Counted from the stretch's first letter, positions 26,683 through 35,352 are shown. The stretch: 64,000 nt of DNA from Acetobacter suratthaniensis (GCF_017377745.1 NZ_JAFVMG010000001.1:620001-684000), one strand, 5' to 3'. Notes: a model not told the origin generated them from the letters alone. A program made the numbers and translations.

Positions 26683-27765
26683 TCAGAACTTAGTCGAAAC
26701 CATTAGTGAGCCGTAGTTAAACAGCCCACTTTTTGCGCCATCAAACTGCTGAGTCTGCCATGTCTGGCTGAACGAAATGCGCAGGCCACGGAACAGAACG
26801 GCCGCGCCAGCATGGATCTCGCCTACATCCCAGTTTTTATCTACGTGCAGGGAGTTCGAGCGCATCGTGTTGCCCTGAAGAGAGGCATCGTAGGCAACGG
26901 CCTGCCCCGACACGCCGCCGAACAGATACCATGATACGGGGCGGCGGGATTTATAGGCATCGCCGCCATCCGTTACGGAGGACTGGATGGTGGGGGTGCC
27001 GAAATCGCTATCAAGCCCCTGCCCTATGCGGAAAATATCTCCCAGTCGGCCATAGATCTGGTAATCGCCGATCGCAGCCGATGCCGAGGGTAGAGTATCG
27101 AGTTCAATACCCCCCACCTGCAGCAGCGGCAGGCGCCATGTGCGCCCCCCCTGAACCTGAAAGATGATCTGGTTCTGCAACTGGTGCGACCAGCCCTGAT
27201 TCGGGGTGTCGCCAATAAGGCCATGAAAACCGTTCTGCAACTGGCGCCCCTGAGCCGCAGGCCCCATGACACCGAACTGAACGCCAAAAACGCTGCGGCT
27301 GCGGTCGGTATCGTTAATCAGGTTGATCGTACCCAGCAGCAGGCTGCTGTAAGGGCGGTCGCGCAGGAGGCTGTTATGGGGCTGCCCGGCGGCCCACGGG
27401 CTGCTGATCTGTGTATCGCGTGGGGTGAAGATCATCTGCTGCACGCCGATACTGATTCGCTGAACCCCTTCCCCCCAGATTGCCTTGTTAATAGCGGCAA
27501 TAGGCGCGGGCAGCGTGTCGGTGCCGGATGTCCAGTTAAAGCGCAGGCCACTAGTATAGTACTGGTCTGACGTGCCCTTGAGCGTGCTGATGGCATCGTT
27601 TTCGCCCTGAAGCGTCCATGTGCCGCGTTTATCCTGTGCGGGTGCGGCGCTGGCGGATGAAGCCATGCCGGGCAGAAAAGACGTGGCAGCCGTGCCGCAC
27701 ACCAGAGAGAGGCAGGCCGCAGCCATGTGCGTCACGCGGGGCGAGGTCTTGATTCTGGCAGGCAT
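26683..27765 (-). CDS. LpxR-like lipid A deacylase family outer membrane protein (DUF2219)
   Basis: A signal peptide of about 41 residues ends in SASA. The mature part begins with the family signature ENDAIS followed by DQYYTSGLRFNW, where LpxR enzymes carry active-site Asn, Asp and Ser residues. The rest alternates hydrophobic residues as in a 12-strand beta-barrel and ends in Phe, as outer membrane proteins do. Known LpxR removes the 3'-acyloxyacyl group of lipid A. AGGAGA precedes ATG 27765 at good distance. It sits apart from the lipid A synthesis cluster, so a role in lipid A remodelling is likely but not shown. Confidence 0.82.
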   Translation of the reverse strand: MPARIKTSPRVTHMAAACLSLVCGTAATSFLPGMASSASAAPAQDKRGTWTLQGENDAISTLKGTSDQYYTSGLRFNWTSGTDTLPAPIAAINKAIWGEGVQRISIGVQQMIFTPRDTQISSPWAAGQPHNSLLRDRPYSSLLLGTINLINDTDRSRSVFGVQFGVMGPAAQGRQLQNGFHGLIGDTPNQGWSHQLQNQIIFQVQGGRTWRLPLLQVGGIELDTLPSASAAIGDYQIYGRLGDIFRIGQGLDSDFGTPTIQSSVTDGGDAYKSRRPVSWYLFGGVSGQAVAYDASLQGNTMRSNSLHVDKNWDVGEIHAGAAVLFRGLRISFSQTWQTQQFDGAKSGLFNYGSLMVSTKF

Positions 27766-28157
27766 GCGGCGTTTCTCCTGATCTTTTCTGGTATTGAGGA
27801 CAGCCTTGGATGTCAGTTTCTTTAGGGGAGTGCGATACGCGAAGGAAGCCTTTTCCTGACGGATGCTGTGGGCATCTGCCGTTTCAGGAACGATTGGCTG
27901 GGAAAAGACGCACGGCGCCCTGCATCACAAAAATGTGAGCATTGGAAAAGTTGAGTGAAGCCGGAGGCGATTTTATGCTTTCCTGTAGCGGCCCGCTGAT
28001 GGCTGTGCTACGGACGCAGAGGGCATGTTGCAGCTTTCAGGAGCGGCTGGCGGGGTTTTTGGCGTATGTTGGCCGAACCTGTCAACCCGTTCCGGTAACC
28101 TGCTCGTTTTTCAATTTCGCGAGAACTCTGTTTCTCCGCACGCCAGGATCTAGACCC
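27766..28157. promoter_or_regulatory. Divergent region with the long leader of the cold shock gene
   Basis: 392 bases without a convincing gene. It holds the lpxR-like ribosome binding site and, on the plus strand, a promoter candidate with TTGAGT (27951-27956), a 17-base spacer and TATGCT (27974-27979). Transcription from it would leave about 170 nt of leader before the cold shock protein start. Long leaders are known for cspA-type genes. The frame of the cold shock gene is open through part of this region, but the translated residues are not family-like. Confidence 0.5.
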
Positions 28158-28841
28158 TTGAAAAGTAACAGGACCGACCGCAGCCCCCGTTCTCCTCGCC
28201 GCGGCGGATTTGACGACGATTACATGTCCATGCCGTCTTTCGGTGAGCGCCCGTCCTTTGGTGGTGATCGCGGTGGGTTTGCCCCGCGCCGTACCGGTGG
28301 TGGTGCTGGCGGGCCGCAGGTTGTCGCTTCCGGACCGGAAGTTGGCGCTACCGTAAAGTGGTTCAACAGCGAAAAGGGTTTCGGTTTCGTTGAACTGGCT
28401 GACGGCTCTGGTGACGTGTTCCTGCACGCTAACGCGCTTTCACAGGCTGGCGTTCAGGGTGTCAACCCCGGCGCGACGCTGGTTGTCCGCGTTGGTCAGG
28501 GCCCCAAGGGCCGCCAGGTTGCGGAAGTCATCTCCGTTGATGAAAGCACTGCCCAGCCGGAACGCCCCCGTGCGGCTCGCCCTGGCTTTGGTGCGCGCCC
28601 CGCAGCCCGTCCGGCTCCTGACCTGTCTTCGGCTGAAGAAACGCGTGGCACTGTCAAGTGGTACAACGCGGTCAAGGGCTTTGGCTTCATCACCCCCGAA
28701 GGCGGTGGCAAGGACATCTTCATTCACGCTTCCGCTCTGGAGCGTTCGGGCCTGAGCGCTCTGAACGAAGGTCAGGGCGTGAACGTGAAGGTTGTTCAGG
28801 GTCAGAAAGGCCCGGAAGCTGCTGAAGTTTCCGGCGACTGA
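28158..28841 (+). CDS. Cold shock protein with two CSD domains
   Basis: Nucleic acid-binding protein with two cold shock domains. The first, about residues 62-130, has VKWFNSEKGFGFV and VFLHA; the second, about 160-226, has VKWYNAVKGFGF and IFIHASAL. Both RNP1 and RNP2 motifs are intact. An Arg/Gly/Pro-rich N-terminus and linker are probably disordered. I chose TTG 28158, which begins a basic RSPRRGG segment and follows CAGGAT at about 9 bases. ATG 28224 is an alternative with no ribosome binding site. The doubled form is common in alphaproteobacteria. A strong terminator follows. Confidence 0.88.
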   Translation: MKSNRTDRSPRSPRRGGFDDDYMSMPSFGERPSFGGDRGGFAPRRTGGGAGGPQVVASGPEVGATVKWFNSEKGFGFVELADGSGDVFLHANALSQAGVQGVNPGATLVVRVGQGPKGRQVAEVISVDESTAQPERPRAARPGFGARPAARPAPDLSSAEETRGTVKWYNAVKGFGFITPEGGGKDIFIHASALERSGLSALNEGQGVNVKVVQGQKGPEAAEVSGD

Positions 28842-28864
28842 TTTAGCCCTTCGCGGTTATCAGG

Positions 28865-28897
28865 AAAAAGCCCCGACTTAGGTCGGGGCTTTTTTTT
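28865..28897 (+). terminator. Rho-independent terminator, bidirectional
   Basis: AAAAAGCCCCGAC and GTCGGGGCTTTTT form a long perfect stem around loop TTAG, followed by more T. It lies between the convergent cold shock and nikR genes, and its A and T flanks allow it to work in both directions. Confidence 0.92.
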
Positions 28898-28914
28898 ATG
28901 CCTGTACGGCAGGG

Positions 28915-29358
28915 TCATGACTCGGTGGAATGTTCTGGTGCATGGGCATGCGTATGGGCTTTTTCTACGGGAATAATATGCAGGCTGGCGTGGGATACGC
29001 CTCTCTGGGTGCTGACGGTATCGGACAGTTTTTGCAGAGCGGGTGCTGGGCCGCGCAAAATCGCTGTTTCCAGACAGCGTTCATGGTCAAGATGCACATG
29101 CATGGTTGCGACTGAAAGGTCGTGGTGGGTGTGCAGTTCATGGGTCAACCGCTGTGCCAGAGCGCGTGTTTCATGATCATAAACATAATCCAGCACAGCC
29201 ACGCACTCTCCCGACTGCGACAGGATGTCTTCGCGTGAGGCCGCATCGCGAATCAGATCGCGAATAGCCTCCGAGCGGCTTGTGTAGCCTCGCCGGTTCA
29301 TAACCCCATCCACTGTGGCGAGCAGGTCTTCATCAATCGTAATGGTAATCCGTTCCAT
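28915..29358 (-). CDS. nikR: Nickel-responsive regulator NikR
   Basis: Ribbon-helix-helix repressor (residues 1-45) with a C-terminal ACT-like nickel sensor. The square-planar nickel ligands His76, His87, His89 and Cys95 of E. coli NikR are present at exactly these positions (THHDLSVATMHVHLDHERC). An unusual His-rich tail, HTHAHAPEH, ends the 147-residue protein. It is transcribed away from a TonB-dependent receptor, with only 62 bases between the start codons, so autoregulation and control of the receptor are likely. Confidence 0.93.
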   Translation of the reverse strand: MERITITIDEDLLATVDGVMNRRGYTSRSEAIRDLIRDAASREDILSQSGECVAVLDYVYDHETRALAQRLTHELHTHHDLSVATMHVHLDHERCLETAILRGPAPALQKLSDTVSTQRGVSHASLHIIPVEKAHTHAHAPEHSTES

Positions 29359-29382
29359 GGGGAGTGGCCTTTTCGAGCAAGG

Positions 29383-29411
29383 TTGCTGTTACAGGGAGTA
29401 TGAACTATTTA
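29383..29411 (+). promoter_or_regulatory. Promoter candidate for the TonB receptor
   Basis: TTGCTG (29383-29388) and TATTTA (29406-29411) are spaced by 17 bases. The -10 match is weak. The GTATGA repeats at 29398-29403 and 29419-29424 flank the -10 element, where a repressor would block transcription. Confidence 0.35.
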
Positions 29412-29424
29412 TAAATAAGTATGA
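29397..29424. promoter_or_regulatory. Candidate NikR operator: two direct GTATGA half-sites
   Basis: AGTATGA occurs at 29397-29403 and again at 29418-29424, 21 bp (two helical turns) apart. GTATGA is the half-site of the E. coli NikR operator, which has the form GTATGA-N16-TCATAC; here both copies point the same way. The 12-bp palindrome TATTTATAAATA lies between them. The second copy covers the first possible start codon of the receptor gene. Confidence 0.5.
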
Positions 29425-31634
29425 TTCGCGTTGAATATGGCGTGCGGGTGCATTGTTTGTGCTCCGCTATGGGGGCTGGTCTTTTCATGGGGTGTGTACG
29501 TCCTGTTCTGGCCGTGGGCCTTGTCCAGATTCTTATGGCATCATCCGTTCTGGCAGCCCAAGGGCATTCTCCCTCACAAACCGGGCAAAAACAGACCGAA
29601 GCAGACCGTGTGGATGAGACCGTAACCGTTACCGCCTCACGTCTTGATCTGCTCGGCAGAGCTATTTCCGCTGGTCAGGGAACGATTACCCAGAATGAAC
29701 TCAGGCTCCGCCCTGCCTACCGGGTGGGGGAACTGCTGGAATCCGTGCCCGGTCTTGTCGTGACCGTTCATTCGGGAGAAGGCAAAGCCAATCAGTTTCT
29801 TATGCGTGGTTTCAATCTTGATCATGGTACTGATCTGGCCACGTTTGTTGATGACATGCCGGTGAACGAAGTGACGCACGCGCATGGGCAAGGCTATACG
29901 GATCTAAATTTTCTCATTCCTGAAATGATGGGGGCCATCGACTATACCAAGGGCCCATTTAACGCAGCGACCGGGGATTTTGGAGTGGCGGGGTCTGATC
30001 GCATCCGGCTGGTGCGCGATCTGCCCACCATGATCAGTGGCAGCGGCGATACCTTGGGGAATGAACGACTGGTGGCGGGTGGCACCGCCCATTTTCAGAA
30101 TGGGGACAGGTTGCTGGGAGCTTTTGAAACGGATCATGCCGATGGTCCGTGGCGTTACCCTGACAATTTTCGAGCAATCAAATCCATGGCCCGTTATCTG
30201 CATGGAACGGCTACGAACGGCTTTGATCTCACGGGTATGTATTATCGTGGGCAATGGCGGGCGACCAATGATCAGCCGCTAGAAGCCATTCAAACCGGAT
30301 TGATTGATCGTTTTGGCTCACTTAACCCGACCGATGGCGGATTTTCGGAGCGCTATAGCCTGTCGGGTCATTACCGGCATGGGAATGAGCGCCAAAAATG
30401 GCAGGCTAGCTTTTATGCCACGCATGATCGCCTGACATTATGGAACGATTTTACACATTATCTGGTGGATCAGGTCAATGGAGACCAGTTTCAGCAGGAC
30501 GAAACGCGTACCAAGGTTGGTGGCACGCTCAGTTATACCCGGCAGGATACGCTGTTCGATCATATTCCAAGCCAGACTATTGTTGGGTTTGATGGTCGTT
30601 ACGACACGATTTTTATCGACCGGCGTCACACCCGACAGCGTGTTGTTCTGGCTACCTGCCGGGATAGCCCCTATGGCGGCGGGCAATATGCCTGCAACGC
30701 GGATTCCGTACAGCAGGGGCGTGTTGCCGGGTATGTGCAGAACACCACCCATTGGCTCCCCTGGATGCGAACGGTCGTGGGGCTACGCGAGGAGTATTAT
30801 CAGGGATCGGATGTCAGTCTGATCACCGGAGCTTCGGGGCATGTTGGTCAGGTACTGTTTCAGCCAAAAGGAAGCCTGATTTTTGGGCCGTGGAACAGGA
30901 CTGAGCTTTATCTGAGTGCGGGGCGAGGCTTCCATTCCAACGACCTGCGTGGTGTGGTTGGTACATTCTCTGGGGATCGCTTTACCGCGGGATCGGTAGA
31001 AACCCCGGTCATGACCAAGGCGTTTTCAGAGGAAATCGGGATACGCTCTACCCCGTTACGCCACCTTAATACGCAGCTTTCTTTCTGGCGGATCGACTTT
31101 GATTCGGAGCTGATTTACGACCCGGATGAAGGGGTAAACGAGGCCGGGCCACCAAGTCGCCGTCAAGGCGTAGAGTTTTCCGCCCAGTATAATCCCCTGC
31201 CATGGCTGGAACTGAATACCGATCTTGCCTATTCGCATGCGCGTTACCGCACGAATAATCCGGGTTATTACGGGATTGATGGGCTTTATGTCGCAAACGC
31301 GCCGAACATCATCTGGTCGTTCGGGGTGTTGGTTGATAATCAGGGGCCGTGGTTCGGGGGTGTGCAGCTACGCTGGCTGGGCAGCTATCCTCTGTTGGAA
31401 GACAATAGCCTGCGCTCCAGCGGGTATCAGGAAGTCAATCTTGATGTCGGCTATCGCTTTAGCAAACATCTGACGCTGGCGGTCTCATTGTTCAATCTGA
31501 CCAATTCGCATGATAACGCGATTGAATACGGCTATGAATACCGTGTCACACCAACCGCCAAGCCCGTGACGGGGGCAACCGTTCACCCGCTTGAGCCGGT
31601 TTCCGCCCGCTTTGCCCTGACCCTGACTCTGTAA
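29421..31634 (+). CDS. TonB-dependent receptor, probable nickel uptake
   Basis: Outer membrane beta-barrel transporter. A TonB-box-like DETVTVTAS lies near residue 64, then comes the plug domain (about 75-185, with VGELLESVPGLVV and FLMRGFNLDHGTDLA) and a barrel to residue 737. His-containing THAHGQGYTDLN in the plug is typical of one receptor subgroup. Divergence from nikR and the shared GTATGA repeats suggest nickel as cargo; this is inference. The ATG at 29421 overlaps the putative operator and has no ribosome binding site. ATG 29469 would leave a cleaner signal peptide ending in VLAA. Confidence 0.88.
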   Translation: MIRVEYGVRVHCLCSAMGAGLFMGCVRPVLAVGLVQILMASSVLAAQGHSPSQTGQKQTEADRVDETVTVTASRLDLLGRAISAGQGTITQNELRLRPAYRVGELLESVPGLVVTVHSGEGKANQFLMRGFNLDHGTDLATFVDDMPVNEVTHAHGQGYTDLNFLIPEMMGAIDYTKGPFNAATGDFGVAGSDRIRLVRDLPTMISGSGDTLGNERLVAGGTAHFQNGDRLLGAFETDHADGPWRYPDNFRAIKSMARYLHGTATNGFDLTGMYYRGQWRATNDQPLEAIQTGLIDRFGSLNPTDGGFSERYSLSGHYRHGNERQKWQASFYATHDRLTLWNDFTHYLVDQVNGDQFQQDETRTKVGGTLSYTRQDTLFDHIPSQTIVGFDGRYDTIFIDRRHTRQRVVLATCRDSPYGGGQYACNADSVQQGRVAGYVQNTTHWLPWMRTVVGLREEYYQGSDVSLITGASGHVGQVLFQPKGSLIFGPWNRTELYLSAGRGFHSNDLRGVVGTFSGDRFTAGSVETPVMTKAFSEEIGIRSTPLRHLNTQLSFWRIDFDSELIYDPDEGVNEAGPPSRRQGVEFSAQYNPLPWLELNTDLAYSHARYRTNNPGYYGIDGLYVANAPNIIWSFGVLVDNQGPWFGGVQLRWLGSYPLLEDNSLRSSGYQEVNLDVGYRFSKHLTLAVSLFNLTNSHDNAIEYGYEYRVTPTAKPVTGATVHPLEPVSARFALTLTL

Positions 31635-31656
31635 GCAGAGCAACCCGTTTCAGGGG

Positions 31657-32163
31657 TTAGTAATCGCCCTTGCCTTTGTTGCGGATCAGCCGGGCCTTAT
31701 CGCGCTGCCAGTCGCGGTCGGCTATGGCGTGCCGTTTATCGACGCTTTTCTTGCCCACCCCCAAACCCAGTGTGACCTTGGCGACACCGCGCGCATTGAA
31801 ATGGATGTCGAGCGGCACAAGGGTCGCGCCCTGTTTGGCTATGGCCCCCATGTATTTGCGCACTTCCTTACGGTGCATCAGGAGCTTGCGCGGGGCGCGG
31901 GTATCAAAGCGTGAGAGCACCCCGCCCTGATATTCAGGAATATAGCTGTTGAACAGCCATAGCTCTCCATCACGCTCGCCCGCAAACGCTTCGCCGATGG
32001 TGGCGCGGCCAAGGCGCAGGCTTTTGACTTCCGGGCCTTTGAGGACAAGCCCGGCCTCTACGGTTTCCTGAATGGCATAGTTGAACCGGGCCTTGCGGTT
32101 CTGGGCAACCATACCATGCGAGATCATCGCACTTTTGGCGGATTTTCCGGCTTTTTGCGACAT
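31657..32163 (-). CDS. smpB: SsrA-binding protein SmpB
   Basis: Partner of tmRNA in rescue of stalled ribosomes. The family blocks VAQNRKARFNYAIQETVEAGLVL, GPEVKSLRLG and the basic C-terminal tail are all present in 168 residues, a normal length. It begins 2 bases after the dapA stop, so it is the last gene of kdsB-pheA-dapA-smpB. The ssrA RNA gene itself is not in the window. Confidence 0.96.
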   Translation of the reverse strand: MSQKAGKSAKSAMISHGMVAQNRKARFNYAIQETVEAGLVLKGPEVKSLRLGRATIGEAFAGERDGELWLFNSYIPEYQGGVLSRFDTRAPRKLLMHRKEVRKYMGAIAKQGATLVPLDIHFNARGVAKVTLGLGVGKKSVDKRHAIADRDWQRDKARLIRNKGKGDY

Positions 32164-32165
32164 GA

Positions 32166-33056
32166 TCAGTTAAGCAGGCCCGTGGCGACAAGGGCTGCAC
32201 GTACCTTCTCGCGCGAGGGTTCTGTCAGCGGGGCTAGCGGCAGGCGGCAGGTTTCGCCCGCAAGACCCAGCAGGCTGGCGGCGTATTTTGCCGGAGCCGG
32301 ATTGCTCTCGCAGAACAGGGCGTCATGCAGGGGCAGCAGCCGATCCTGAATGGCAATGGCGTCCTGAATGCGGCCTTCTTTCCATGCTGTCTGCACATTG
32401 GCGCAGAGTGCCGGGGCAATATTGGCGGTTACGCTGATGCAGCCATCCCCACCAGATGCCAGAAACGCAACGGCTGTGCCATCTTCGCCGGAAAGCTGGT
32501 TGAAAGGCCGATCCAGCGCCTGACGGAGCTGCAGGGGGCGCAGCAGGTTGGCGGTCGCATCCTTAACGCCGATAATATTTTCGTGCCGGGCAAGGCGCGC
32601 CATGGTTTCCACGCTGATATCCACCACCGAGCGACCGGGGATATTGTACAGGATAACCGGAATGGAAATGGCGTCCGCAATGCTCATGAAGTGGCGATAA
32701 AGCCCTTCCTGCGTCGGCTTGTTGTAATAGGGAGCGACAACCAGCACGGCGGCGGCGCCAGCCTTCTGGGCATGGAGGGCGAGATCGGTGGCCTCTGTCG
32801 TGCTGTTGGAACCAGCCCCGGCAATAACTGGCACGCGCCCGGCCGCGACCTTGATGGCGCGTTCGACTACGGCGTGGTGTTCGGTATGGCTCAGGGTCGG
32901 GCTTTCTCCGGTTGTGCCGACTGCACACAGGGCGGACGTGCCTTCGCGGATCTGCCAGTCCGCCAGATTTTCGAACGAAGGAAAGTCAAGGCTGCCGTCC
33001 CGGTTCATAGGCGTAATGAGAGCCGTAATGGAGCCGGAAAAGAACGTGTCAGACAT
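32166..33056 (-). CDS. dapA: 4-hydroxy-tetrahydrodipicolinate synthase
   Basis: Condenses pyruvate with aspartate semialdehyde in the lysine/diaminopimelate pathway. The Schiff-base Lys165 is in GVKDAT, GTTGE is at 47-51, and Tyr137 is in ILYNIPGR. ATG 33056 gives the normal 296-residue length; the longer open frame overlaps pheA. The start overlaps the pheA stop by 8 bases. Confidence 0.95.
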   Translation of the reverse strand: MSDTFFSGSITALITPMNRDGSLDFPSFENLADWQIREGTSALCAVGTTGESPTLSHTEHHAVVERAIKVAAGRVPVIAGAGSNSTTEATDLALHAQKAGAAAVLVVAPYYNKPTQEGLYRHFMSIADAISIPVILYNIPGRSVVDISVETMARLARHENIIGVKDATANLLRPLQLRQALDRPFNQLSGEDGTAVAFLASGGDGCISVTANIAPALCANVQTAWKEGRIQDAIAIQDRLLPLHDALFCESNPAPAKYAASLLGLAGETCRLPLAPLTEPSREKVRAALVATGLLN

Positions 33057-33963
33057 GGGCTGTAATCGATCCTGAAATGGCATCCTCCGGTGAGGAACGC
33101 GGCATGCCCTGTCCTTCGGCTGATGGGGAGTGACGGAAGGGCGATTGTTCATAAACACCCAGAATTGTGGCGCTTTTGGCAAAAAATTCAAGCTCGGCCA
33201 GAGCTTTGCCCAGATGGTCGTCTTCCGGGTGGCCTTCCACGTCCAGAAGAAAGCGGGTGGCGGCGAATGTTTCGCCCGTCATGTAGCTTTCCAGACGTGT
33301 CATGTTTACGCCGTTTGTGGCGAAACCGCCCAGCACCTTATACAGCGCGCCGGGTGTGTTGCGGACGCTGAAAATCAGCGTTGTCATCACATGGGGCGTA
33401 TGCACGGGCGGGCGATTGGGCTGGCGCGAGGCAATGTAGAAACGGGTGGTGTTGTGCGCTGCATCTTCAACATTGCGTTTGAGGATTTCAAGCCCGTGAA
33501 GCTCGGCAGCCAGTGAAGAGGCTACGGCGGCCTCTTCGGGTTTTTTCCAGAGTGCGACCAGTTCGGCAGCCCCTGCGGTGTCGAATTCAATCACCGGTGT
33601 CAGGTTATACTCGCGCAGGAGAACGCGGATCTGATCCATGGCTACGGGGTGGGTATGAACCCGGCGCACCTGCTCCATGCGCGTTCCCGGCACGACGAGC
33701 AGGCAATGCTCGACCCGCTGGAAATGTTCGCCCACGATATGCAGGCCCGATGCAGGCAGCAGTGAGTGGATGTCTGGCACGCGACCAGCCAGACTGTTCT
33801 CGCAGGCCAGCATGGCCTGTTCCGCCCGGCCTTCATGCACGGCGGTTATAGCCTCGGCAAAGCTGCGGCACGGCAGGGTGCGCCATCCGGGGCGTGCGTT
33901 GCGGCACGCCAGATCAGAATAGGCTCCAGGTGTTCCCTGAAAGGCTATGACCTGCTGTGTCAT
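33049..33963 (-). CDS. pheA: Prephenate dehydratase
   Basis: Converts prephenate to phenylpyruvate for phenylalanine synthesis. The catalytic-domain motif NTTRFYI is near residue 170, and an ACT regulatory domain follows (TLIFSVRNTPGALYKVLGGFATNGVN, split over about 190-215). There is no chorismate mutase domain, so this is the monofunctional form. At 304 residues it has normal length. It overlaps kdsB by 4 bases and dapA by 8, so the run is tightly coupled. Confidence 0.93.
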   Translation of the reverse strand: MTQQVIAFQGTPGAYSDLACRNARPGWRTLPCRSFAEAITAVHEGRAEQAMLACENSLAGRVPDIHSLLPASGLHIVGEHFQRVEHCLLVVPGTRMEQVRRVHTHPVAMDQIRVLLREYNLTPVIEFDTAGAAELVALWKKPEEAAVASSLAAELHGLEILKRNVEDAAHNTTRFYIASRQPNRPPVHTPHVMTTLIFSVRNTPGALYKVLGGFATNGVNMTRLESYMTGETFAATRFLLDVEGHPEDDHLGKALAELEFFAKSATILGVYEQSPFRHSPSAEGQGMPRSSPEDAISGSITAHV

Positions 33964-34706
33964 GTCTTCCGTGCTCCGATCATGCGGCGCGCCCGCTCGA
34001 GGTCTGCTGGCGTGTCCACCCCGAAAGGGGCGGTATCCATGCGGGTGCAGCCAATCCGCATGCCCGCTTCCAAAGCTCTTAACTGTTCGAGATTCTCGCG
34101 CATTTCAAGCCCGGAGGGCGGCAGGCTGACAAAACGGGCCAATGCAGGACGCCGCCAGGCGTAAACCCCGACATGATGCCACCGTGGTCCATCGCCCCAG
34201 GGAATGGGCTGGCGCGAAAAATATAATGCAGGCGCACAGGCCTGTTCAGGCGCGAAGGAACAGGCAACCTTGACGACGGATGCCGCGTCCCGCTCCTCAT
34301 CCGAGACGATGGGCGCGACCAGCGTGCCCAGATCGAAAGTGGGTTCGTCCATGACATCAAGCACGCTGCGCAGAGCCTCGGGCGGAAATGTGGGCAGATC
34401 GCCCTGTAGGTTCAGAATAATATCGTGCTGCCCCTGCGGGTCGGCAAGGCAGGCAGCCTGCCACGCCCTGTCCGAGCCGGACGGCAGGGCCGGGTCAGTC
34501 AGAATGGCCCTGCCTCCTGCCTGTGTCACCGCATCGCAGATTTCCTGCTCGGCTGCAGCGACGACAACCGGCCCGATCCGGGCGGCCAGTGCGGCTTCGA
34601 GCACATGCACAATCATGGGGCGCCCGGCAATGTCAGCCAGAGGCTTGCCCGGTAGGCGGGTGGAGGCCAGTCTTGCAGGAATGATGGTCAGCGGTGGGGG
34701 CGGCAT
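33960..34706 (-). CDS. kdsB: 3-deoxy-manno-octulosonate cytidylyltransferase (KdsB)
   Basis: Makes CMP-Kdo, the donor used by WaaA (gene at 13349-15361). Family motifs are IIPARLASTRLPGKPLA at the N-terminus, LNLQGDLP in the middle and GVDTPADLERAR at the end. ATG 34706 gives 248 residues, the family length. The frame is open upstream to 35321, but that stretch is antisense to the cytochrome c gene and not KdsB-like. First gene of the run with pheA, dapA and smpB. Confidence 0.94.
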   Translation of the reverse strand: MPPPPLTIIPARLASTRLPGKPLADIAGRPMIVHVLEAALAARIGPVVVAAAEQEICDAVTQAGGRAILTDPALPSGSDRAWQAACLADPQGQHDIILNLQGDLPTFPPEALRSVLDVMDEPTFDLGTLVAPIVSDEERDAASVVKVACSFAPEQACAPALYFSRQPIPWGDGPRWHHVGVYAWRRPALARFVSLPPSGLEMRENLEQLRALEAGMRIGCTRMDTAPFGVDTPADLERARRMIGARKT

Positions 34707-34814
34707 CGGCTTGCTCCAGAACGTGGCGCGGCTTATAGCCGAAGACAAGGCGGCCAGCACTCTAGAAAAGCTGTATGGCAAACGCAACGGGTGAACAGAG
34801 GGGCGTTTACAAAC

Positions 34815-35312
34815 ATGGACGGCAGGGTGCTGAACAGGGTCGCGGTGGCAGTGGTGTTGAGTGTGGGCGTGATGGCGGGTGCGTATGGCGTAGCCCGTAG
34901 CCTGGTGCCTGATACGACCCCTGCCCGTCTGGCGATGATACTGCCCGGACATGACGCGGTGGACATAGAGCCTTATCTGGCGCGTGCGGATGTGGGCCAT
35001 GGTGGGCGTATGGTGGAGCAGGTTTGTGGAGGCTGCCATGCGCTCAGGGCGGGAGCTGGTGATAGCGCGGGGCCGAACCTGTTTGGCGTGGTTGGCAGAC
35101 CTGTCGCCTCGGTGCCGGGTTATGAGTATTCTGAGGCGCTGCACCAGAGTGCTGCGGGCCGGAACTGGACGGAGCAGACGCTGTCCGACTGGCTGAGCGG
35201 GCCAGACCGTTTTGCCCCCGGCACACGCATGTCTTTGGCCGGGCTGGCTGACCCCGCCCTGCGGGCTGATATTATTGCGTATTTGCGAACCCTTCGCCAG
35301 GCGCCAGACTGA
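34815..35312 (+). CDS. Membrane-anchored class I cytochrome c
   Basis: An uncleaved N-terminal hydrophobic segment (about residues 7-30) anchors a periplasmic haem domain. The haem site CGGCH is at 71-75 and the likely sixth ligand Met139 is in PGTRMSL. The domain resembles CycM/cytochrome c2-type proteins that shuttle electrons between the bc1 complex and terminal oxidases. ATG 34815 has AGAGGGG about 11 bases upstream; a GTG at 34791 is also in frame. It is divergent from kdsB and 40 bases before the hisN-like gene. Confidence 0.88.
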   Translation: MDGRVLNRVAVAVVLSVGVMAGAYGVARSLVPDTTPARLAMILPGHDAVDIEPYLARADVGHGGRMVEQVCGGCHALRAGAGDSAGPNLFGVVGRPVASVPGYEYSEALHQSAAGRNWTEQTLSDWLSGPDRFAPGTRMSLAGLADPALRADIIAYLRTLRQAPD

Positions 35313-35352
35313 AGGCGGCACATTTCTCCTTACCTTTCAGGAAATCTTAAGC

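Noticed and set aside
29359-29420. Cobalamin riboswitch before the TonB receptor
   Set aside because: The 62-base gap is far too short for the roughly 200-nt cobalamin aptamer, and the NikR neighbour favours protein-based control.
34707-35321. N-terminal extension of the kdsB frame
   Set aside because: Antisense to the cytochrome c gene, whose haem motif and Met ligand are clear; KdsB homology starts at 34706.
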